Source: Acidimicrobiia bacterium
Lineage (GTDB): Bacteria > Actinomycetota > Acidimicrobiia > Spongiisociales > UBA5794
Direction of reading: 5' to 3'
Assembly (NCBI GenBank): GCA_036396535.1
Contig: DASWKR010000048.1
Span: 1-64,000 of the forward strand
DNA length: 64,000 nt
The notes below the pieces were generated by a model. It searched no databases. It was not told where the DNA came from and was given only the letters and a program-made list of their open reading frames with translations. Each line of letters begins with the position of its first letter. The first letter of the stretch is position 1. The translations under genes and the position numbers were made by a program. Shown here piece after piece: positions 53,093 through 61,363 of this stretch.

Positions 53093-55756
53093 ATGATGCG
53101 TGGCGTGGGCGCCGAACGCGATCTGTTGTCGCAGGCTGAGGACCTGGTCGTCCTGGCGGCGTCCGATCCGGCCGCCGCCATCCGCCTCGCCGAGGACGTC
53201 CACGCTCGGGCCCAGGAGGCGGGACACGATGCGGCCCGGGCTGTCGCCCTGCGTGCACGCGGTCTCGGCCAGGCCGCTCTCTACGACCTCGGGGCGGCGG
53301 TCGAGTCGCTCGATTCGGCCCGTCTGATCGCCGGCAACGTCGACGACGCAACCGTGACGGGCCAGATCGAGATGACATACGCCGCCGTGCTGGCGTGGGC
53401 GGGCCGCCATCGTGAGGCTTCCGATGCGATCGACAGGGCGCTGGCCGCTCTCGACGGTGCTCTCGAAGCGCGGGCACTCGTGCAGCGCGGGACGATGCGA
53501 TACCGCGCCGGCGACCTGCACGGCAGCCTCGCCGACCTCGAAACCGCCCGACCGGCCCTCGAGGGGTCGGATGACGTCGACTGGCTGGCGAGGCTGCACA
53601 ACAACCGCGGTCTCGTCCTCGGTTTCATGGGTGACATCGCAGGCGCCGAGCGAGATCTGCTGCAAGCTCTCGACTACGTGCGGGTCGTCGGTCAGGAGAA
53701 CGCCACGGCCGAGACGCTGCAGAACCTCGGCTGGGTGACGGCGGTGCGAGGAGATATCCCTGCGGCCCTCGGGTACTTCGACGAGGCCGAGGAGCTGTTC
53801 CGCCGCCTGGACTACCCGCTCGCAGAGCTGCTCGGCGACAGGTGCGATGCATTGATCACGGCTCACCTGGTCGACGACGCCGTCGGATTGGCGACCGCAG
53901 CCGTCTCCGAGCTGCGCAGTGCCGACCATCCTGCGGCGCTTGCCGAAGCGCTGCTGAGGCTGGCTATGGCAGGCGAGCTCGCCGGCAAGCACCCCGAGGC
54001 ACGGGAGGCGGCCCGCGAGGCCGGAGCCCTACTGCGCGCACAGGGTCGCGAGACTTGGGCGGCGTTCGCCGACTTCCTGGAGCTCCAAGCCGTCCTCGGG
54101 CTCGAGGACGTCGACCGGCCGACGGCGTCTGCCGTCGACCGGCCGACGGCAGACGGCATCGCCTTGATCGCCGCCGAACTGCACGGCGCGGGTTTCGAGC
54201 GGCAGTCGCTGCACGCCCGTCTGCTGGCCGGCAAGGTGGCGATCGCAGCCGGCCAGCTCGACCAGGGAAGGGAGCACCTCGAGCTGGCGGCCCGTGCCAG
54301 GGAGAGCGGGCCCGCCGATCTGCGGATCCAGGCGTGGCTGGCCGAAGCCGTCCTGAGGCAGGCGGAGGGAGACGGCCGTGGCGTCGATCGTGCAGCGCGC
54401 GCCGGGCTTTCCGTCGTCGACGCCTACCAGGCGATGCTGGGAGCCTCGGACGCCCGAGCAGCGGTCGCGGGTCACGCAGCCGAGCTCGCATCGATGGGGT
54501 TGCGACAAGCCGCGTCGGCACGGGACGCGAGGCGCCTGTTCACGTGGATGGAGCGGACGAGGGCCGGCTCGCTGCGCTTCGCTCCTGCCCGTCCTCCAGA
54601 CGACCGAGCTCTGGCGTCCGAGCTTGCGGCGCTCCGTGACGTCGAGGCTCGGCTGCGCGACGCCGAGACCCACCCCGACGAGATTCGAGAGCTGCAGAGG
54701 CGCAGGCAAGCGGCTCAGGAGGGCATCAGGAGACGGAGCCTCCGCACGACGGGTGCCCTCTCCGAGATCCCGTCGGCACCGCGCGCCGGCGACGTCCTCG
54801 ATCAGCTCGGCGACAGGTGCCTCGTCGAGGTGAGCCGCATAGGTGGACGGCTCGAAGCGGTCGTCCTCCACCGCGGCACGGTGCGGCGCCGCCGGCTGGG
54901 CGACGCCGCCGCGACATCGGGTGAGCTGGACAGCCTGCGCTTCGCGGTGCGCCGCATCATGTCGGGCACCGGCAGCGATGCCTCGATCGAGGCCGCCGGG
55001 CGGTTGGCAGAGGCGGCCGCCGCCGAGCTCGATGCGATGCTGGTGGCACCTCTGAGACTCGACACGGGCGAGCTCGTGATCGTACCGCCCGCCGAGCTGC
55101 ACGCCGTGCCGTGGGGCGTGCTCGGCGGCCTGCGGGACATGGCGGTTTCCGTCGCCCCGTCGGCGGCGCTGTGGATGACCCGCGGAGACCGGGAAACAGA
55201 TGGCCCGGTGGTGCTCGCAGCGGGGCCCCGGCTGGCGGAGTCGGACGCAGAGGTGGTGAGGCTGGGCACCGTGTACGCCCGAGCCGTGTCGCTGTCGTCG
55301 CGCCAGGCGACCGTGGAGGCGGTCCTCTCCGCCATGGAGGGTGCTGCGCTCGCCCACGTAGCCTCACACGGCCGGTTCAGGGCAGACAACCCCCTCTTCT
55401 CGTCGCTCGAGCTGGCAGACGGGGCGCTCACCGTGTACGACATCGAGCGCCTCCGTCGGGTCCCGCGTACGATGGTCCTCTCGGCGTGCGATGCCGGTCT
55501 GCCGGCGGCGCGCCCCGGCAACGAGATCATGGGGCTCGTTGCCGCATTGCTCGCCGCGGGCACGAGGACGGTCCTCGCCTCGACGGGCCTCGTACCGGAC
55601 ACGGTGAGCACCCTCGATCTCATGACCGACTTCCACTCGAGGCTCGTGGCAGGGGAGCGGCCGGCGGGCGCCTTGGCGGCCGCCCAGTCGAGGTTCGAGC
55701 CTCTCAGTCCCGAGGGCCTTGCCGCCTGCTCCTTCGTCTGCTTCGGGAGAAGCTGA
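53093..55756 (+). CDS. TPR-repeat CHAT-domain (caspase-like) protease
   Basis: This is an 887-residue protein. About 500 N-terminal residues are helical TPR-like repeats (LVQRGTMRYRAGDLHGSLAD, NAWVG-like turns such as AETLQNLGWVTAVRGD). The C-terminal third is a CHAT domain with the catalytic His759 (AHVASHGRF) and Cys799 (VLSACDAG). CHAT proteins are caspase-clan proteases used in bacterial defence and signalling; TPRs usually sense the trigger. It sits between a divergent subtilase and an ECF sigma factor gene. The substrate is unknown. The ATG at 53093 is the first plausible start. Confidence 0.92.
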   Translation: MMRGVGAERDLLSQAEDLVVLAASDPAAAIRLAEDVHARAQEAGHDAARAVALRARGLGQAALYDLGAAVESLDSARLIAGNVDDATVTGQIEMTYAAVLAWAGRHREASDAIDRALAALDGALEARALVQRGTMRYRAGDLHGSLADLETARPALEGSDDVDWLARLHNNRGLVLGFMGDIAGAERDLLQALDYVRVVGQENATAETLQNLGWVTAVRGDIPAALGYFDEAEELFRRLDYPLAELLGDRCDALITAHLVDDAVGLATAAVSELRSADHPAALAEALLRLAMAGELAGKHPEAREAAREAGALLRAQGRETWAAFADFLELQAVLGLEDVDRPTASAVDRPTADGIALIAAELHGAGFERQSLHARLLAGKVAIAAGQLDQGREHLELAARARESGPADLRIQAWLAEAVLRQAEGDGRGVDRAARAGLSVVDAYQAMLGASDARAAVAGHAAELASMGLRQAASARDARRLFTWMERTRAGSLRFAPARPPDDRALASELAALRDVEARLRDAETHPDEIRELQRRRQAAQEGIRRRSLRTTGALSEIPSAPRAGDVLDQLGDRCLVEVSRIGGRLEAVVLHRGTVRRRRLGDAAATSGELDSLRFAVRRIMSGTGSDASIEAAGRLAEAAAAELDAMLVAPLRLDTGELVIVPPAELHAVPWGVLGGLRDMAVSVAPSAALWMTRGDRETDGPVVLAAGPRLAESDAEVVRLGTVYARAVSLSSRQATVEAVLSAMEGAALAHVASHGRFRADNPLFSSLELADGALTVYDIERLRRVPRTMVLSACDAGLPAARPGNEIMGLVAALLAAGTRTVLASTGLVPDTVSTLDLMTDFHSRLVAGERPAGALAAAQSRFEPLSPEGLAACSFVCFGRS

Positions 55757-55882
55757 GGAGATGCGCGTATCAGCCTCGGTCTCGTCTGCTCTCGTGGTGG
55801 TGCAGATGCAGTCGAGAGGCAGGTCCTGCGCGACATGAGAGCGGCGATTGCGGTGGAAAGCTCGAAACTAGGGTTCTCGACG
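55757..55882. promoter_or_regulatory. Intergenic region with sigma gene -10 box
   Basis: TAGGGT at 55869-55874 ends 8 nt before the sigma factor ATG at 55883. Nothing else was recognised in these 126 bases. Confidence 0.4.
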
Positions 55883-56464
55883 ATGACCACGGAACGCAGC
55901 GTCGCCGAGCTGCTCGGAGCGGCAGGGGATGGCGACCAGGGAGCCTGGAACGCCCTCGTCGACCGGTACGGGCGTCTCGTGTGGTCCGTGATCAGAGGGT
56001 TCCGGCTCGACGCGGCCTCAGCGGCTGATGTCAGCCAGACCGTGTGGTTGCGGCTCGTGGAGAACTGCCACAAGATCCGCGATCCGGAGCGGCTGCCGGC
56101 ATGGCTGGCCACGACGGCGAAGAACGAGTCGATCAGGACGTTGCGACTGCACAAGCGGTCGGTCCCGACAGAGTTCGAGTTCGACATCGTCGATGATCGG
56201 TCGCCGGCCATCGACGAAGGTCTGCTCACGACGGAGAGAAACGCACAAGTGCTGGCGGCCTTCCGGAAACTGCCACCAGCCGACCAGCAGCTCCTCGAGC
56301 TGCTCACCGCCGACCCGGCGCTCGATTACGAGACGATCTCGTCGATTATCGGCCGCCCGATCGGCAGCATCGGGCCCACGAGGGCGCGGTGTCTCGAGCG
56401 GCTCAAGAAGCTCTTGCAGCTCGAAGAGCTCGGTGTCGACGACACCGAGGACGAACGGGGATGA
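55883..56464 (+). CDS. ECF sigma factor of the CHAT island
   Basis: This 193-residue sigma factor has region 2 (about 10-85, WNALVDRYGRLVWSVIRGF and VSQTVWLRLVENCHKI) and region 4 (about 125-185, LPPADQQLLELLTADPALDYETI and GSIGPTRARCLERLK). It is coupled to the next gene by ATGA. The ATG at 55883 gives a typical length; one at 55835 is possible. Confidence 0.9.
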   Translation: MTTERSVAELLGAAGDGDQGAWNALVDRYGRLVWSVIRGFRLDAASAADVSQTVWLRLVENCHKIRDPERLPAWLATTAKNESIRTLRLHKRSVPTEFEFDIVDDRSPAIDEGLLTTERNAQVLAAFRKLPPADQQLLELLTADPALDYETISSIIGRPIGSIGPTRARCLERLKKLLQLEELGVDDTEDERG

Positions 56465-56931
56465 ATGAAGTGAGCAACCACGACCACACCACCGAAGATC
56501 GGCTGTTGGCCGAGCTCGCGGGGGCGCTCCACGACGTCGATCCGGTACCGGACGCCGTCATCGAGGCGGCCAAGGTGAGCTACACGTGGCGCACGGTGGA
56601 CGCCGAGCTCGCCGAACTCGTCTACGACTCGGCAGCGGCCGACCTGGCCGGGGTCAGGGGCGGAGAGGGAACGCGCCAGGTGACGTTCCGGGCTCCGGGC
56701 ATCGAGATAGAGGTCGCAGTCGTCGCAGAAGGAGCGCGCCGGATCATCGGTCAGCTCGTGCCGCCACAGAGGGCGTCGGTCGAGCTCCGCTTCCAGTCGG
56801 ACTCCGTGACGACCGAGTCGGACGACCTCGGCAGGTTCACGTTCGACGAAGTGCCCATCGGGCCTATCAGCCTCCGCTGCACGCTCGGCGATGGCGAGAG
56901 CGTCGTCCAGACGGACTGGATGCTGCTCTGA
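56461..56931 (+). CDS. Small partner protein with sigma-linked N-terminus and Ig-like C-terminus
   Basis: This 156-residue protein is coupled to the sigma gene. The N-terminal part (DPVPDAVIEAAKVSYTWRTV, then LAELVYDSAAADLAGVRG) is a helical motif; the C-terminal part (QRASVELRFQSDSVTTESDD through FTFDEVPIGPISLRC) resembles a carboxypeptidase-regulatory beta-sandwich. There is no membrane helix. It may bind or restrain the sigma factor or be a substrate of the CHAT or S8 protease; both are inferences. Confidence 0.7.
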   Translation: MNEVSNHDHTTEDRLLAELAGALHDVDPVPDAVIEAAKVSYTWRTVDAELAELVYDSAAADLAGVRGGEGTRQVTFRAPGIEIEVAVVAEGARRIIGQLVPPQRASVELRFQSDSVTTESDDLGRFTFDEVPIGPISLRCTLGDGESVVQTDWMLL

Positions 56932-56949
56932 GGGTCAGCGGTGCGGGCG

Positions 56950-57603
56950 TCATGCCGACTCGGCTTCCCTGGCGGTGATCCACGCCGACAGCGGCGGCTC
57001 GATCTGCTCGAAAGGCATGTAGCCCCTCGTCACGACCGCCATCTCCTCTCCGATCCTCAGCAGCAGTGTCGGGAAGCCACCGACGCCGAGACGGCGAGCA
57101 GAGGCGAAATCCGCCCACGCCCGTTGCCTCGCCTCGGCGGTCCCGATCTCGGCGACGAATGCCACAGGGTCCACGCCGAATCCATCCACGAGGTCGTGAT
57201 ACGCCGACAGGTCCGTGATGTCTGTCCCCTCGGCGTAGAACGCCCGCTGCAGCCTCGAGAAGAACGTCAGCGTCGATGCGGGCTCGTGCTCGCGCATCGT
57301 GGTGACTGCGATGGCGGGCAGCTCGGTGTCGTAGATCCAGGCTTCCCTCTGAAGTGAGGCCTCCGAGAACGGCTGCCCCGTCGTCGCCGCGATGCGTTGC
57401 CATTCGTGTGAGAGGAAGCCACGCAGCCGCTCGTCGAGAGGCTGGGCGGCGTCGCCCGGCCGAAGGCCGCCGACGATGGTCGCAACCGACGTCTCGTAGT
57501 GGGACTCGAGCTCGTCGAGGACGGGGGCGAAACCCCAGCACCAGGAGCACATGGGATCGCCGACGTAGATGAGCTCGAGATCGAGCCCGACCGGCAAGCT
57601 CAT
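56950..57603 (-). CDS. DsbA/FrnE-like thioredoxin-fold protein
   Basis: This 217-residue protein has an N-terminal CSWCWGFAP active site (CxxC) and the GVGGFPTLLLRIG cis-Pro segment of the DsbA family, close to FrnE-type disulfide isomerases. No signal peptide is present, so it is cytoplasmic. Its start overlaps the aceE stop as ATGA (an ATG at 57612 is also in frame), making it the second gene of an aceE operon. Confidence 0.87.
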   Translation of the reverse strand: MSLPVGLDLELIYVGDPMCSWCWGFAPVLDELESHYETSVATIVGGLRPGDAAQPLDERLRGFLSHEWQRIAATTGQPFSEASLQREAWIYDTELPAIAVTTMREHEPASTLTFFSRLQRAFYAEGTDITDLSAYHDLVDGFGVDPVAFVAEIGTAEARQRAWADFASARRLGVGGFPTLLLRIGEEMAVVTRGYMPFEQIEPPLSAWITAREAESA

Positions 57604-60293
57604 CGCTTCCACGGGGGGGACACGTCAGGCTCGATGCCATAGCGCTCGATCGCATGCTGGACGACGGAGGCGCCAACCAACCCGTCGCGGGCGAGCAGAG
57701 CGAGGACGCCGACCACGATGTGCCCGGTGTCGATCTCGAAGAAGCGGCGCAGCGCTTCTCTCGTGTCGCTTCGACCGAAGCCGTCCGTGCCGAGGGAGCC
57801 GAATGTGCGCGGCACCCAAGGCGCCACCTGGTCCGGGACCATTCGCATGTAGTCGGTGACCGCCAGAACCGGTCCCCCGACGTCTGCGAGCTTGCGGGTG
57901 ACGTACGGCACCCGCGGCTGTGACGACGGGTGGAGCCTGTTCCAACGGTCTGCCTCGAGGGCGTCCTCCCTCAGCTTCTTGTACGACGTGGCGCTCCACA
58001 ACTCGGCTGCGACGTCGTAATGCTCGGCGAGGTCGTCCCGTGCTTGCCGCGCCGCCGAGTGGGCCGAACCCGAGAACAGGATGGCCGCACGCTGCCCTGG
58101 ACCGTCCGGCGCGGCGGCGAAGCGGTAGAGGCCGGCCATGATCCCGTCGTCGACACCCCCCGGCTTCGGCGGTTGCTTGTAGTTCTCGTTGTAGATCGTG
58201 ATGTAGTAGAAGACATCCGTCCCCTCACCGTACATCTTGTGGAGCCCGCGCTCGATGACGGTTGCGAGCTCGTAGGCGAACGCCGGGTCGTATGCCTCGC
58301 AGACGGGGACCGTCGAGGCGAGAACGTGGCTGTGGCCGTCCTGGTGCTGCAGTCCCTCGCCGAGCAGCGTCGTGCGCCCCGCCGTCCCTCCGAGTAGGAA
58401 CCCCCTGCTCCGGGCGTCGCCGGCCGCCCAGATGAGGTCGCCGACCCGCTGGAAGCCGAACATCGAGTAGAACGCGAAGAATGGCACCATCGGGACGCCG
58501 CGGGTGGCGTACGACGTCGCAGCCGCGATCCAGCTGGCGAGTGACCCCGCCTCGGTGATCCCCTCCTCGAGGATCTGCCCGTCCTTGCTCTCGGTGTACG
58601 ACAGCAGCATGGCGTGGTCCACCGGTTCGTAGAGCTGCCCCTGCGACGCGTAGATCTTGAGCTCCTTGAACAGGGCATCCATGCCGAACGTCCTGCCCTC
58701 GTCCGGGATGATCGGCACGACCCGCTGCCCGATGTTCTTGTCGCGAGCCAAGCTGCGCAACAAGCGCGTGAACACCCCCGTGGTCGACACCTCGGTGTCG
58801 CCGGAACCCGCCTCGAACTCGGCGAATGGAGCATGGTCGGGGAGCGTCAGTGGTGCGCGGATGCCGAGCGTCCTGCTCGGCAGCGGACCGTTGAGGGCCT
58901 TGCGCCTCTCGAACAGGTACTGCGTCTCGGGTGAGTCGATCGGCGGGCGGTAGTACGGGGGCTCGTCGTCACCCTCGAGGGCTTCCGCCGGGATCTCGTC
59001 GTGCAGCTCGAGGCGATCCCGCAGTTCGAGCAACTGCTCGTTCGTGAGCTTCTTGACCTGGTGCGTCGTCATCCCGCCTTGGATCCCTTGGCCGAGCTGC
59101 CAACCCTTGATCGTCTTGGCGAGGATCACGGTTGGGGCGCCCTTGAGCTCGGACGCCGCCTTGTAGGCGCTGTACACCTTCTGGTAGTCGAGGCCGCCCC
59201 TGCGAAGGGCCCACACATCGTCGTCGGTCATGTGCTCGACGAGCTTGCCGAGCCGAGGGTCGGGTCCGAAGAAGTGCTCGCGGACGAACGCCCCGTTCTC
59301 TGCCTTGTATCGCTGGTACTCGCCGTCGACCGTCGTGTTCATCTTGTTGACGAGCACCCCGTCGACGTCGCGGGCCAGCAGCGGATCCCAATTCGTCCCC
59401 CAGATCACCTTGATCACGTTCCAGCCGGCCCCCCGGAACATCGCCTCGAGCTCTTGGATGATCTTCCCGTTGCCTCGCACCGGGCCGTCGAGGCGCTGCA
59501 GGTTGCAGTTGACGACCCACGTGAGGTTGTCGAGCTTCTCCCGCCCTGCGAGTGATATCGACCCGAGCGTCTCCGGTTCGTCGCACTCCCCGTCGCCCAC
59601 GAAGCACCAGACCCGCGAGTCCGTGGTGTCGTCGACGCCGCGACTGTTGAGGTATCGCAGGAAGCGAGCGTGATAGATCGAGTTGATCGGCCCGAGCCCC
59701 ATCGAGACGGTCGGGTACTCCCAGAACTCGGGCATCAGCCGGGGATGCGGGTAGCTCGACAGGCCTCCGCCGTCGATCTCGCGCCTGAACCCGTCGAGCT
59801 GCCCCTCGTCGATGCGGTGCTCGAGGAACGCCCGGGCGTAGACGCCGGGCGCCGCATGACCCTGGATGTACACGTGGTCACCGGGTTCGCCGTCTGCCTT
59901 GCCCCTGAAGAAGTGGTTGAAACCGACCTCGTAGAGCACCGCGGACGACGCGAACGTCGAGAGGTGTCCGCCGATGCCCTCGGCGGCGTGGTTGGCCTTG
60001 ATGACCATGACTGCCGCGTTCCATCGGATCATCGTCCGGATCCTCGACTCGAGGTACTCGTCGCCGGGGAACCACGCGTCTTTCTCCGCCGGGATCGTGT
60101 TGACGTAAGGCGTGCTCACGGATGCGGGGACGCCGACATTCTGTTCCCTGGCATATTGAATGAGCCGCGCCATGAGGAACTGCGCCCTTGCTGCGCCGTC
60201 CTGGCCGATGACGTCGTCGAGCGCCTCGAGCCACTCCTCGGTCTCATCGGGGCGGATGTCGGGAAGATGGTGCGCGAAGCCGTCGATGATCAC
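57600..60293 (-). CDS. aceE: Pyruvate dehydrogenase E1 component, homodimeric
   Basis: AceE decarboxylates pyruvate with thiamine diphosphate and hands the acetyl group to E2 of the pyruvate dehydrogenase complex. The 897-residue protein shows HLSTFASSAVLYEVGFNHFF, the TPP/Mg motif CFVGDGECDEPETLGSI to WVVNCNLQ, and IPDEGRTFGMDALF. Length matches actinobacterial AceE (about 900). No E2 or E3 genes adjoin it. A TAGGAT box near 60331-60336 (minus strand) and a GTG start are seen. Confidence 0.95.
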   Translation of the reverse strand: MIIDGFAHHLPDIRPDETEEWLEALDDVIGQDGAARAQFLMARLIQYAREQNVGVPASVSTPYVNTIPAEKDAWFPGDEYLESRIRTMIRWNAAVMVIKANHAAEGIGGHLSTFASSAVLYEVGFNHFFRGKADGEPGDHVYIQGHAAPGVYARAFLEHRIDEGQLDGFRREIDGGGLSSYPHPRLMPEFWEYPTVSMGLGPINSIYHARFLRYLNSRGVDDTTDSRVWCFVGDGECDEPETLGSISLAGREKLDNLTWVVNCNLQRLDGPVRGNGKIIQELEAMFRGAGWNVIKVIWGTNWDPLLARDVDGVLVNKMNTTVDGEYQRYKAENGAFVREHFFGPDPRLGKLVEHMTDDDVWALRRGGLDYQKVYSAYKAASELKGAPTVILAKTIKGWQLGQGIQGGMTTHQVKKLTNEQLLELRDRLELHDEIPAEALEGDDEPPYYRPPIDSPETQYLFERRKALNGPLPSRTLGIRAPLTLPDHAPFAEFEAGSGDTEVSTTGVFTRLLRSLARDKNIGQRVVPIIPDEGRTFGMDALFKELKIYASQGQLYEPVDHAMLLSYTESKDGQILEEGITEAGSLASWIAAATSYATRGVPMVPFFAFYSMFGFQRVGDLIWAAGDARSRGFLLGGTAGRTTLLGEGLQHQDGHSHVLASTVPVCEAYDPAFAYELATVIERGLHKMYGEGTDVFYYITIYNENYKQPPKPGGVDDGIMAGLYRFAAAPDGPGQRAAILFSGSAHSAARQARDDLAEHYDVAAELWSATSYKKLREDALEADRWNRLHPSSQPRVPYVTRKLADVGGPVLAVTDYMRMVPDQVAPWVPRTFGSLGTDGFGRSDTREALRRFFEIDTGHIVVGVLALLARDGLVGASVVQHAIERYGIEPDVSPPWKR

Positions 60294-60511
60294 TGGAGGC
60301 GCCTCCCGAAGCGGTTGCCGTCCCAGTCGATCCTACCGGGACACGGAAACGTCGCCCACGGCGCGGCGGCGACGACGCCACTGGAGCTACTGACCGATTT
60401 CGGGCTAGCCACAGTGGGTGGTCGTCTGATACACTTTCCGTAGTCCCCCGCACCGCCGTTTCGGCGCGCGCGTCGACAGACGGTGGCCACCAGCCACGGA
60501 GGACGAACATC
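60294..60511. other. Divergent intergenic region
   Basis: These 218 bases separate aceE from the rightward repeat-protein gene. They hold a possible aceE -10 (TAGGAT, minus) and a TACACT on the plus strand near 60430, plus the GGAGGA ribosome site near 60497-60502. No RNA gene was recognised. Confidence 0.4.
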
Positions 60512-61204
60512 GTGAAGCGACTCGCAGTACTGATCTCCGGCTTCGTGCTTGCAGGAACCGTCGCAGGCGCCGCAGGAGCCGCCGAGGGAGATCCCGACGA
60601 CCTCATCACCGGCGGCAACGGAACGACCGTCGTGTGGACATACGATGCCGAGGAGGGAACGCTCGTCATCGCAGTCGCCGGGCCAGACGGAGAGCTTCCC
60701 GAGTGCTCCACCGACGAGGACGATCCTGATGTCGGCGGTCTCGGCCCGGCGTCGTTCGACGACGACGAGCTTCCCGACGGATGCTTCGTGATCGACATCG
60801 AAGCCGAGGGCGCCAACCACGGAGCATTCGTCTCCGCGGTGGCGACCGGCCTGCATCCTTCGTTGCTACCGGATGGCGTCAAGAAGGGCGAGATCATGCG
60901 CGAGATCGCCAAGTCGAGCCTCGGCAAGGGCGACACCGTCGGCGAAGACGACGAGCTGGGCGACGACGAGCCGGGAGACGAGGAGCCTTCCGACGACGAG
61001 GCGAAAGCGGAGCGCAAGGCGGCTCGGGACGAGTTGAAGGCGGAGCGCAAGGCGGCTCGGGACGAGTTGAAGGCGGAGCGCAAGGCGGCTCGGGACGAGT
61101 TGAAGGCGGAGCGCAAGGCGGCTCGGGACGAGTTGAAGGCGCACCATGGCAGGGGTTCGGGACGAGGCGGAAGCGCACCGGGAGCCGCCGGAGGACGGCG
61201 CTGA
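60512..61204 (+). CDS. Exported protein with four 11-residue charged repeats
   Basis: This 230-residue protein has a signal peptide (1-23, ending AAGAA), a domain of about 110 residues with two cysteines (ELPECSTDED, LPDGCFVIDI), an acidic stretch (about 145-163, rich in Asp/Glu) and four exact or near-exact KAERKAARDEL repeats (165-208), predicted helical or coiled-coil. It ends in a Gly/Arg-rich tail. The first domain, Glu/Asp-rich and Gly-containing, is not recognised. GGAGGA precedes the GTG. Confidence 0.8.
   Translation: MKRLAVLISGFVLAGTVAGAAGAAEGDPDDLITGGNGTTVVWTYDAEEGTLVIAVAGPDGELPECSTDEDDPDVGGLGPASFDDDELPDGCFVIDIEAEGANHGAFVSAVATGLHPSLLPDGVKKGEIMREIAKSSLGKGDTVGEDDELGDDEPGDEEPSDDEAKAERKAARDELKAERKAARDELKAERKAARDELKAERKAARDELKAHHGRGSGRGGSAPGAAGGRR
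61004..61135 (+). repeat. 33-bp tandem repeat x4
   Basis: Four copies of a 33-bp unit (starting AARGCGGAGCGCAAGGCGG) encode KAERKAARDEL. Only one base differs between the copies, so the expansion is recent and copy number may vary between strains. Confidence 0.95.
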
Positions 61205-61363
61205 GGGCAGCTTCCCGGCCCAATCGACCTTTAGGAGCTCTTCACCCGATCCAAATGGCGTCTCAAGGTCCGTCGCGGTAGCGTCGCATCGCTCTCCGGG
61301 AACCACTCGGAGTAGCGACGCACACCTCGAGTGTGACCGTTCCCCCCAGATGAAGAGCCATAC
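61205..61363. other. Intergenic region
   Basis: These 159 bases lie between two rightward exported-protein genes. AGATGAAG about 10 nt before the ATG at 61364 may serve as a weak ribosome site. Nothing else was recognised. Confidence 0.4.
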
